Assembly (NCBI RefSeq): GCF_002236115.1
Contig: NZ_NIWT01000004.1
Location: 248,001 to 312,000, forward strand
Source of the DNA: Pseudomonas jessenii
GTDB lineage: Bacteria > Pseudomonadota > Gammaproteobacteria > Pseudomonadales > Pseudomonadaceae
Direction of reading: 5' to 3'
DNA length: 64,000 nt
Below are positions 52,702 through 62,217 of this stretch, piece after piece. Position 1 is the first letter of the stretch; each line of letters opens with the position of its first letter. Position numbers and translations under genes: made by a program. The notes under the pieces are model-generated. The model was not told the DNA's origin. It did no database searches and was given only the letters and a program-made list of their open reading frames with translations.

Positions 52702-55521
52702 ATGGCAACCGAATATTTAGGCATGCGCTGGCGCAAAACAGATTTTCAAGTGCAGACGCCAGAGGATAACAAGCATTGGGCGGATGACGACTTACGGCTG
52801 CTTACTCCACGCCGGCCCTTAATTGGAGGAGAGCCCAACGAGAGTGACATTCAGGATAAGGCCAAAATTTTCCTGCGGCGTTGCCATGAGCTGCATCTGG
52901 AAATCATTGGCATCACAGATCACAATTTTTCTGAAAAGACGAATCCCCGTGATTGGTTTTTGACGCACCTTGTAGAGCAAAATAAATCTGTTTCAAAGGA
53001 GCTAGGGCGGGACCCGATCACAATCCTTCCAGGATTTGAAGTGGACATCGGTTACCACGTTCTCTGTCTGTTTGAGCCTGCAACCAGAGCAAGGGATATA
53101 GTTCGAGTCAATTTGATCCTGACAAAACTTGGGCTTGAGGAAAACCGAAGATTCCGAGGGGGCGAACCGCAACCTCTAAGAGATAATGATCAGACCATCA
53201 GCTTAAAGAAGCTACTGGAGGTCGTGCAGCGATGCGGTGGTATCGTCATCGGTGCTCACTCTGATCAACACGACGGAATATTGAGCGCTGCCCGCAACAT
53301 TGAGGACTATCGGCTACCCGGACTATTGGCGGTGGAGGTGACTGCTTTCCCGATGGCGCCGAAGTATCAAGCGATTTTGAGCGGTAAAAACAAGGATTGG
53401 TCTCGACAAGGTCGCCAACCTGCTTACGTCCAGTCATCAGATGCTAAATCCCTGAAGACAGATGGTGAAAATCGTCCGTTACCGAACTCACTTGGGTACC
53501 GATTTACATGGGTAAAATGCTCTAAACCATCGATCACATCACTGCGCCAAGCTTTTTTGGACGGATCATCTCGCCTACGTCTACAAGATGTTAGGCCTTC
53601 GGATACCCAGACTCATCCGCGGATAGTGTCGATCAAATGCAGGGGATTAAAATTTCTTGCTGATCAGGAAATTTTCTTTTCCCCAAATCTCAATACCCTT
53701 ATAGGAGGGAGAGGCACCGGCAAATCAACGGTGCTGGAGCTATTGCGCTTCGCATTTGGAAGGGATAAGGGCGACACCTTTTCGGAGTCGATTCTGGCCA
53801 AATTCGGACGCGTCCGAGCGACATTCTCAGATGACGTCGAAATCCAAGTTCGTTGGCAAACACTTCCAGATCAGGTGGACACAATCTCCCTGAAATCCAA
53901 TGATGAACATATTTTGCTGGAGGGCGAAGCACATGATTTCTTAACGTATCTCAAGCATCTACCTGTCCAGTTTTTCAGTCAGCAGCAGCTTAGCGATTTG
54001 ACAGACGTTAACGGTGGAAGTCGATTGCTACTGATGATCGATGATGCTTGTGCAGCTGAGCTACAGGTTCTTAAAGGGCAGGAGGAAACGCTTAGAGCAG
54101 AAATCCGCCAGTTGTTTGCAGTGCAGGATCAGTCAACTGCTTTGGCTTCTGAGATTAAAGGTCTGAAGCAGGAGCTTCTCGAACTCAACCGCCAATGGCA
54201 GGCTCGACAGGACGTGCAGCAAGAGGCGCAGCAGTACCAACGTGCTGATGCAGCCAAGCGCTATTTCCAGCAGGTCCAATCACAGTTTACGGGCGACCTT
54301 GACCGACTGCGGGCTTTCGCAGACACGTTTGCAAAACCAGGGGGGGTAAATGACGGGCGTGTAGAAGCTTGGCCTATGGCTGATTGGTTCAATTCGTTCA
54401 CCGAGGAGGTCACAGCCTCAAGGCAGAATTCTGCTGACCAATTAGCAAAGTTGGTGGCTCAGATTGAGGGTGAGGTTGTCCGGCTATTTGAACAAAATGA
54501 GGGGTGGCTTCAGGTATCTGGAGAACTCGATCAAGTTAAGACTGCCTTTCTTGAAGCCTGTAAGGCTAGGGGGCTGCAACCCCAGGATGTTGCGAGATTG
54601 CAGGAGATAGATAAGGCGCGCCTAGTAAAGCAGCGCGCCCTTGACGATAAAGAAGCTCGATTCGCATTACTGGAACCCCAGAAAGACCGACTTATCGTAG
54701 CCCTAACGGAACTCCACGATCTTTGGGATACGGAGTTTTTATTGCGCCAACACACAGCACACGAGGTCAGTACCAAGACGGAGGGTGCAATTAAAGTCCT
54801 CATACACAAGATGGCGGATCTAGGTCAATTCCACGCCGCCTGGACGAAATTGAGTCCAGACGGACGATCTCGCCTAGGCCGCGCTTGGGATTATATCGGG
54901 GACCACATTTTTGAGGATTTCCGAAAGCGCATGATAGGCAAGAAGAGCGGGCCAGTTTCTCCATGGTTGCACATTAAAGAGATTCTTACTGGTGATGGCG
55001 CACTTCCATTGGCGCTTCTTGAGTATCGGGACGAGTTGAAAACGCATTTTGTTACTCAGCATCAGTTGTGGCGGGAGGCACGACTGACTCGAGTGGAAGA
55101 CAACGTGGACATCCAATTGTACCGAGCCGACGGATCGCTAGTTGGCAGCGTACAGAGCCGAGCACTTTCGGAAGGGCAGCGAAATACGGCTGTGCTAAAT
55201 TTGCTGCTCGCCAAGGGCGAGGGTCCTATTGTCATTGACCAGCCAGAAGACGAGCTGGATTCCAACTTTATCTATCACGAACTAGTACCTTTGTTGCGCA
55301 GAATTAAGAACAGAAGGCAGCTCATTGTCGCTACTCATAATGCGAACCTACCCGTGAATGCAGATGCCGATCTGGTCTATGCACTTAAGGTGGCTGAGGG
55401 ACGCGGAGTCGTTTTAGCTGAGGGTGGGTTGGACAATAATGAAACGACAGGCGCAGTTCTGGATATCATGGAAGGATCGGCTGAAGCGTTTAAGCGCCGA
55501 TTAGCTAAATATCATTTTTAA
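52702..55521 (+). CDS. PHP-domain AAA/SMC-like ATPase (TrlF-like), putative defence protein
   Basis: AAAGGA before 52702 supports the start at MATEYLGMRW; an earlier frame start at 52603 lacks a site. The 939-residue protein has an N-terminal PHP-like phosphoesterase domain with GITDHN (D73, H74), PGFEVD (E113), H119, GAHSD (H186, D188) and SSDAKS (D247). Its first PHP histidine pair is replaced (TDFQVQT). A split ABC/SMC-type ATPase follows: Walker A GGRGTGKST 335-343, a coiled-coil middle near 460-720, signature SEGQR at 823, Walker B IVIDQPEDELD 843-853 and the switch histidine H879. Such fusions are found in mobile and defence loci; the target nucleic acid is unknown. Confidence 0.82.
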   Translation: MATEYLGMRWRKTDFQVQTPEDNKHWADDDLRLLTPRRPLIGGEPNESDIQDKAKIFLRRCHELHLEIIGITDHNFSEKTNPRDWFLTHLVEQNKSVSKELGRDPITILPGFEVDIGYHVLCLFEPATRARDIVRVNLILTKLGLEENRRFRGGEPQPLRDNDQTISLKKLLEVVQRCGGIVIGAHSDQHDGILSAARNIEDYRLPGLLAVEVTAFPMAPKYQAILSGKNKDWSRQGRQPAYVQSSDAKSLKTDGENRPLPNSLGYRFTWVKCSKPSITSLRQAFLDGSSRLRLQDVRPSDTQTHPRIVSIKCRGLKFLADQEIFFSPNLNTLIGGRGTGKSTVLELLRFAFGRDKGDTFSESILAKFGRVRATFSDDVEIQVRWQTLPDQVDTISLKSNDEHILLEGEAHDFLTYLKHLPVQFFSQQQLSDLTDVNGGSRLLLMIDDACAAELQVLKGQEETLRAEIRQLFAVQDQSTALASEIKGLKQELLELNRQWQARQDVQQEAQQYQRADAAKRYFQQVQSQFTGDLDRLRAFADTFAKPGGVNDGRVEAWPMADWFNSFTEEVTASRQNSADQLAKLVAQIEGEVVRLFEQNEGWLQVSGELDQVKTAFLEACKARGLQPQDVARLQEIDKARLVKQRALDDKEARFALLEPQKDRLIVALTELHDLWDTEFLLRQHTAHEVSTKTEGAIKVLIHKMADLGQFHAAWTKLSPDGRSRLGRAWDYIGDHIFEDFRKRMIGKKSGPVSPWLHIKEILTGDGALPLALLEYRDELKTHFVTQHQLWREARLTRVEDNVDIQLYRADGSLVGSVQSRALSEGQRNTAVLNLLLAKGEGPIVIDQPEDELDSNFIYHELVPLLRRIKNRRQLIVATHNANLPVNADADLVYALKVAEGRGVVLAEGGLDNNETTGAVLDIMEGSAEAFKRRLAKYHF

Positions 55522-56071
55522 TACGAAAATCCACCAAGCCTGACTGTATGCCATAAAAAATAATTGTCTCAAAAGGCAAGATTTCCGAAAGAAGTGCAAA
55601 AAATTCTAAAAAGGGTCTACTAAAAATGGTCAAATTTATTGTCGGAAAATAAATGACCATTTTTTTAATCCCTTTTTTATTGCTTCGCTCCTTTCTTCTC
55701 GGTCCTCTTTCTTCTCAGAGCTCTTGGCGCTAATGACAGTTTACTAGCTACGAAGAAAGCCAGCTTTGTTCCGTGGTGAGTCGTCAGAGGGTAGGCTTGA
55801 AGGGCATTGACGCCTCCTCGTTGAAATGGAATATACGATTCACAGCCTCCCACATTGTTAATTTGGTAAATATAAATGCTTAGGACGCGCGGACAGATCT
55901 GTCGCGTTGATTCAGACGTCTTTGCTTTTAGTCTGCAGTAAATCGCTAACAATTATGAGGGGCGCTGGACTTGTTGGCGTCGAATAAAACTTCAGAAAGG
56001 AAAGTCTCCAACACGCTATAGTTGGCCTCAAACGAGCGCAATATTTTCTACCATTTTAGCTGATTAAATAC
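55522..56071. other. AT-rich gap between the PHP-ATPase and retron genes
   Basis: No gene is supported in these 550 nt. A bidirectional terminator-like hairpin lies at 55623-55667. A 91-codon frame on the minus strand at 55677-55952 has no ribosome binding site and no recognisable feature. Confidence 0.6.
55623..55667. terminator. bidirectional terminator-like hairpin
   Basis: AAAATGGTCA and TGACCATTTT, with further A/T pairing towards the loop, are flanked by T on one strand and A on the other. It lies about 100 nt after the PHP-ATPase stop. Confidence 0.75.
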
Positions 56072-57412
56072 TCATTCTGGCTTTAATAAAAACCGTTTTA
56101 GCACGTTCTCCAGAGGCTCAAATTCCTCTTTATGAGATGAGTGAAGGTAATGAAATAGCTCCCGCTGACTAATCTTGCCTTCATGAATTATGGTGTTGTA
56201 TAGATCCTTAGGTTTTTTAACGTCGCCTGAAGGATTTAACTCTGTAATCTTGTTGGGGCCATTCGAATAATGATGGTAGATAGCCTTCTCAACACTTTCA
56301 ATTGGAATGAAATAAGTATTTTCCGATTTTTTGGCCCAGCCGTAAATTTTCTGATCTCCATCAAGTACCGCAATAACGTTTGGTTTTTCCGAGAAATACT
56401 CTTCAGTTATATTGCGTTTTAGTAAGTTTACTACGCTGGTTGCTGTTCCAATATAAATTATCTTGTAGCGGAAAAATAGGTCCTGACGAAATTTATCAAT
56501 AAGGTATTCTAGAAGATCTTTTAAGATGTCATCTTCCGTGAGGATGTATTTATCCCAGTCCCTGAAGCCGTAGAGTAGACTTTTTATAAGATTGTACGAT
56601 GCTAGCCTAGGTGCTATTCCACCATCTAGTTCGTCCAGGTAAAAAAGCTCCCCGTGCTCCAAAGTTTTCATGAGCGGAAGGGAGTGAGTTGTGAATAATA
56701 TGTTTACGCCATACTTGGTGCAAAACTCTCGAAGCCTGGCAGCTAGCTTTGTTTGTGCTGCTGCATCGAGGGAAATGTCTATTTCATCGATCACAATGAG
56801 CTTTTTTAAGTTTTTTATTTTTCTGTATAAGCTTATTAGGAAAAATTCTCCGGAGCTTAAATAGTCTTCACGAATGTATTTGCTGTCGTCCAGCAAAATA
56901 CAATAATAATCAAATTTGTTGACGGTTATCTGTATTAGGTTTTCGAATTTTTCTGTTTTATAAATGTGGTTTAGGAGTTCTATAAGCTCAATAGGCTTTT
57001 TATATTGACCGAGAACTATGGAGCGCCTAATTTCACCGTCTGATTTTATTATGTTGTCAAAAAAATTGAACCGCTGGCCGTGCGGCATTGGTAATTCAAC
57101 ATCAATATTGTTTTTTAATTCTTCTGGGATTAGTATTTTTGGATTAAGACTTCTGAGGTTCGGGTCATAGTTGAACTGATACTCCGTAGCGTCCGCCCAG
57201 TAGGTAATAGAACTATCATTTCTGAAAATACTGCTAGGCGATGTCTGTGCGAAGGTATCCGCGAACTTCAGGTTTTGTACGGCCTTAATAAGCGTTGTTT
57301 TTCCGATGCCATTTTTTCCAGCTAGACAAGTAAGTTTGTGGTCGTCTAGACACAGATCTATAGACATTGATTTTATGTGTTGAATGTTGTTTATTTTTAT
57401 TGATAAGTTCAT
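56072..57412 (-). CDS. retron-associated OLD-type ATPase-TOPRIM effector
   Basis: The 446-residue protein has Walker A GKNGIGKTT (32-40), signature SSGE (186-189), Walker B LIVIDEID (205-212) and switch H243. A TOPRIM nuclease domain follows with E293 (LTEDD) and D351-x-D353 (VLDGDQK). This is the OLD-family layout, and retrons with an ATPase-TOPRIM effector, such as Eco8, are known anti-phage systems. It starts one nucleotide after the reverse transcriptase stop. Low GC and rare codons set it apart from the chromosome. The expected role is a toxic nuclease held inactive by the RT-msDNA complex. Confidence 0.85.
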   Translation of the reverse strand: MNLSIKINNIQHIKSMSIDLCLDDHKLTCLAGKNGIGKTTLIKAVQNLKFADTFAQTSPSSIFRNDSSITYWADATEYQFNYDPNLRSLNPKILIPEELKNNIDVELPMPHGQRFNFFDNIIKSDGEIRRSIVLGQYKKPIELIELLNHIYKTEKFENLIQITVNKFDYYCILLDDSKYIREDYLSSGEFFLISLYRKIKNLKKLIVIDEIDISLDAAAQTKLAARLREFCTKYGVNILFTTHSLPLMKTLEHGELFYLDELDGGIAPRLASYNLIKSLLYGFRDWDKYILTEDDILKDLLEYLIDKFRQDLFFRYKIIYIGTATSVVNLLKRNITEEYFSEKPNVIAVLDGDQKIYGWAKKSENTYFIPIESVEKAIYHHYSNGPNKITELNPSGDVKKPKDLYNTIIHEGKISQRELFHYLHSSHKEEFEPLENVLKRFLLKPE

Positions 57413-57413
57413 G

Positions 57414-58361
57414 TTATTTTACCGAGCCGCGTATGAACATATCTACAATGGTGGCTCCGTATTTGAGTCTGAGTTTATCTAGGTAGGACGGGTCGGTGGT
57501 ATTAATATAGTTGAGATATCCCGATAGCGTTGAAATTCCTTTTGTGCTGTCTTTTTCAAGGATTTTGTTAAATTGTGGACGGTCCGTGAGGTAGTAATGA
57601 AGCATTACTTCAACCTTGGACTTGAGTTTTGTGTCAATCGTTATCTCCCCGTTTGGCAAAATAACCAGTCCTAGCAGTTTTATTTTCCCCCCTACAGTGG
57701 TGTACTTGGTTTTCGCAGGGTTAATTTCGAGTTTTTCATTGAAGTACTCTTTAATGAATTCCTCGATAATACTGTCCAATCCGTATAATCGTTCTGATGA
57801 TCCGGAAATGATAATGTCATCTGAGTAGCGTGTGTATATCAGGTTTTTCTTGTGGCAGTAATTTTCAACTTGGTTGTCAAATTCAAAGAGACAAGCGTTG
57901 CTAAGTGGTGGTGATGTGGAGAATCCCGGTGGTAGGGTGCCGTCTAAGCTGACTAGGCTGACAATTCTACCGATATGCGTTGCTATGTCAGATGCAGGCA
58001 GGTTGACGATGTTCTGCAGGATGCATGATTCGATAAGTGCGGCATCAATACTTCCAAAAAAATTTTTTAAATCTACTTGGCAGAAATGTCGACTATGTGC
58101 GTGTTGCCGCACTGCATCTACAACATTGATTCCTTTACGGTAGGAGTAAACTACGTTGGTGTTGATTTTTAAAAAGTCAGAAATAAATAAATTTATAAAT
58201 TTATGATAGGCTCGTAACTTTTCGTCAGCTTTGTAGAATATCCGATTCTTTAGTGGGATTTTTTTACATAGCATTGAAAGCGGCGCTTCAATAAAATCAT
58301 TAAAATCATATTTGCCGTGATACATGGCTTCAAACAATGATTCTAAGGTCTGCTTAGCCAC
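57414..58361 (-). CDS. retron-type reverse transcriptase
   Basis: A GTG start at 58361 is preceded by AAGGA about 10 nt away. The 315-residue enzyme shows RT motif A (D97 in CQVDLKNFFGSID), motif B (LPPGFSTSPPLSN), and the catalytic YSDD at 179-182. The following strand has KIKLLGLVI where retron RTs usually show VTG. Its size fits retron RTs, and it lacks maturase or other added domains. Upstream lies a structured non-coding segment (58398-58619), and downstream the ATPase-TOPRIM gene, the order of known retrons. YSDD and LLG mark it as a divergent member. Confidence 0.87.
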   Translation of the reverse strand: MAKQTLESLFEAMYHGKYDFNDFIEAPLSMLCKKIPLKNRIFYKADEKLRAYHKFINLFISDFLKINTNVVYSYRKGINVVDAVRQHAHSRHFCQVDLKNFFGSIDAALIESCILQNIVNLPASDIATHIGRIVSLVSLDGTLPPGFSTSPPLSNACLFEFDNQVENYCHKKNLIYTRYSDDIIISGSSERLYGLDSIIEEFIKEYFNEKLEINPAKTKYTTVGGKIKLLGLVILPNGEITIDTKLKSKVEVMLHYYLTDRPQFNKILEKDSTKGISTLSGYLNYINTTDPSYLDKLRLKYGATIVDMFIRGSVK

Positions 58362-58397
58362 AGTATAGTTTTCCTTGGCGAAGAACGTAATAAAGAT

Positions 58398-58619
58398 ATC
58401 CTAGGGGATGCGGGGGCATCTGGAAAGGATTTTGCCAAGTCGTAGATCGGAGAGTCTGAAAGGAGTACGAGAGGATAGGAGGGAGAGGCTTACAGTTTGT
58501 GTAACCTCCCGACGCTGAGTACGTAGGAGGCACACAAATGTAACACGGATCAAGGCCTGTAGAGGTCAGCATACGACTGGAAGATTCCCCAATCGCTGAC
58601 ATGCCACAGATACTAGGAT
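58398..58619 (-). ncRNA. candidate retron msr-msd RNA
   Basis: Upstream of the RT, ATCCTAG (58613-58619, minus strand) and CTAGGAT (58398-58404) form a 7 nt a1/a2-like pair. After the a1 arm comes an AGC, directly followed by an 8 bp hairpin (GATTGGGG-AATC-TTCCAGTC). A second stem follows (TTTGTGT/CCTCC with GGAGG/ACACAAA), then a pyrimidine-rich stretch and a small GATGC/GCATC hairpin. This order fits a retron RNA with a branching G in the AGC. The ends and the msd cDNA segment are not proven; a TTGATT-17-TAGTAT promoter-like pair overlaps the a1 arm, which is a conflict. Confidence 0.55.
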
Positions 58620-58909
58620 CGACTCGTTAAAAAATCAAGTCTGAGCTCTTCGATGGGGCTATACGCGTTTCCTGCGTATTACGACACCTCGCCAGGGCAG
58701 ACCGTGATCCGTTCTCGCAATAGGTATGAGTCTCAGGCTTGATCCACACTGCTCACGCCGGGCTGAGGGTGCTTTGCTAGAGCAAGGTGGCGGTGCCTAT
58801 ACGGAGGGAAATATCAGCGCAGGATAGACCGGTGATCGACTATATGTCATGGCGCTTGATTATGCGTCTGCTCGGTGGATCGGTGTAGATTTCGTTAGCT
58901 ATCGACCCA
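58620..58909. other. gap between the retron RNA and the next gene
   Basis: No gene is supported. A promoter for the retron should lie here or at its left end; the best pair is TTGATT/TAGTAT on the minus strand near 58614-58638. Confidence 0.4.
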
Positions 58910-59239
58910 CTATTGAATATCCTTTAGATATTCCCTGAGCGCGATGAGTGGAACATAAAGTTGCTCGATCATTTGGCAGCCGGCGAACTCAGCTGAAAGC
59001 TTCTCCAACTCCCGCCCCAACGGCTTATCCACACCGCCAATGGCCTCCAGCGCCAACCCCACACACTCACCCACCTTCACCTGAATCGTCTCAACATCCC
59101 CCCGCCGCACCAGCAACTCAAACACATCCCGCTGGTAATCCCCCATGACCAAATCATCCCGCAAAATCGGGCTTGAATCTTCCGATTCGTAAGCCAGTTT
59201 GAGGGAGAAGAGGGCGACGGTTTCCAGGTGCAATTCCAT
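58910..59239 (-). CDS. conserved hypothetical protein
   Basis: The 109-residue acidic, helical protein has AAGGA upstream of its start. Its GC content and codon use match the core genome, unlike the retron next to it. I do not recognise a domain. It is oriented with the tRNA-Leu gene and probably marks the chromosomal border of the island. Confidence 0.7.
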   Translation of the reverse strand: MELHLETVALFSLKLAYESEDSSPILRDDLVMGDYQRDVFELLVRRGDVETIQVKVGECVGLALEAIGGVDKPLGRELEKLSAEFAGCQMIEQLYVPLIALREYLKDIQ

Positions 59240-59291
59240 GGGGGGAATCCTTGATGAGTGTCTTACTGACCGAGGGTGCGAGGATCAAAAA

Positions 59292-59315
59292 ATCGCCAGC
59301 AGGCTGGCTCCCACA
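59292..59315. repeat. degenerate lone REP
   Basis: ATCGCCAGCAGGCTGGCTCCCACA resembles one arm of the REPIN with central changes (pairs of GCCAGC/GCTGGC). Confidence 0.6.
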
Positions 59316-59349
59316 GGGTGGTGGGGTGTCAGGCACTTTATTGCAGGCG

Positions 59350-59380
59350 AAAAAAAAGGCCTTGCAAAGCAAGACCTTTC
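59350..59380 (-). terminator. intrinsic terminator of tRNA-Leu
   Basis: On the minus strand AAAGGTCTTGC pairs with GCAAGGCCTTT around TTT and is followed by a T tract, directly after the tRNA. Confidence 0.88.
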
Positions 59381-59387
59381 TTAATTT

Positions 59388-59472
59388 TGGTGCCCCGAGG
59401 GAGACTCGAACTCCCACTCCTTTCGAAAACGGATTTTGAATCCGCCGCGTCTACCAATTCCGCCATCAGGGC
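59388..59472 (-). tRNA. tRNA-Leu (anticodon CAA)
   Basis: The 85 nt gene includes the encoded CCA at 59388-59390. The acceptor stem GCCCTGA/TCGGGGC, the anticodon loop TTCAAAA with CAA, a long class II variable arm (GTTTTCGAAAGGAG region) and the T loop GTTCGAGTC are all visible. It reads TTG codons. tRNA-Leu genes are common integration sites, and the accessory island lies directly 3' of this one. Confidence 0.95.
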
Positions 59473-59579
59473 TCAATGGCGGCGAAGTATAGAGATGAGA
59501 TAACCGCTGGTCAATCAGGTACATGGAGAATTTTTGATAATTCCGCTAGACTTCCCGGCCCTGCTAGACGAACCCCATC

Positions 59580-61774
<2,195 letters not shown>

Positions 61775-61817
61775 GTTTACTGACCCCAAGATTCAACATT
61801 TGCAACTGGAGTGCTAA

Positions 61818-62153
61818 ATGAGCTTTTTTATCTCTAATGCCATGGCAGACGCTGCTGCACCTGCGGCAGCCCCTATGGGCGGCGGTTTCGAGTGGATTTT
61901 CCTGGTCGGCTTCCTGGTCATCTTCTACCTGATGATCTGGCGTCCACAGGCGAAGCGCGCCAAAGAGCAGAAAAACCTGCTGAGCAGCCTGCAGAAAGGC
62001 GACGAAGTTGTGACCACCGGCGGCATCGCCGGCAAGATCACTAAAGTGGCCGACGATTTCGTCGTTCTGGAAGTTTCCGACACCGTCGAAATGAAGTTCC
62101 AGAAAGGCGCCATCGCCGCCACGCTGCCAAAAGGCACGCTCAAAGCGATCTAA
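61818..62153 (+). CDS. yajC: preprotein translocase subunit YajC
   Basis: The 111-residue protein has one membrane helix near 24-42 and the YajC pattern (WRPQAKRAKEQKNLLSSLQKG, VTTGGIAGKI). It forms part of the SecDF-YajC complex. It follows tgt by 43 nt. Confidence 0.95.
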   Translation: MSFFISNAMADAAAPAAAPMGGGFEWIFLVGFLVIFYLMIWRPQAKRAKEQKNLLSSLQKGDEVVTTGGIAGKITKVADDFVVLEVSDTVEMKFQKGAIAATLPKGTLKAI

Positions 62154-62174
62154 GTTTCAACTTCATTTTCAATC

Positions 62175-62201
62175 GACGGGGCGCGCAAGGCGCCCCGCGT
62201 C
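62175..62201 (+). other. GC-rich stem-loop between yajC and secD
   Basis: GGGGCGC pairs with GCGCCCC around a 5 nt loop, without a T tract. It probably tunes expression of secD or stabilises the yajC end. Confidence 0.6.
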
Positions 62202-62217
62202 ATAAACGGGCGGCGTG

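Noticed and set aside
55677..55952. 91-codon minus-strand frame in the AT-rich gap
   Set aside because: No ribosome binding site, mixed composition and a basic tail of low complexity; kept only as part of the gap description.
58354..58602. 82-codon minus-strand frame upstream of the RT
   Set aside because: It overlaps the structured RNA candidate and the RT start, and its sequence looks like translated hairpins.
586..59315. CRISPR array made of the recurring palindromes
   Set aside because: The copies are dispersed REP/REPIN elements in inverted pairs, not regularly spaced direct repeats.
59388..59472. attachment-site duplication of the tRNA-Leu 3' end
   Set aside because: I found no second copy of the tRNA 3' end in the window and no integrase gene.
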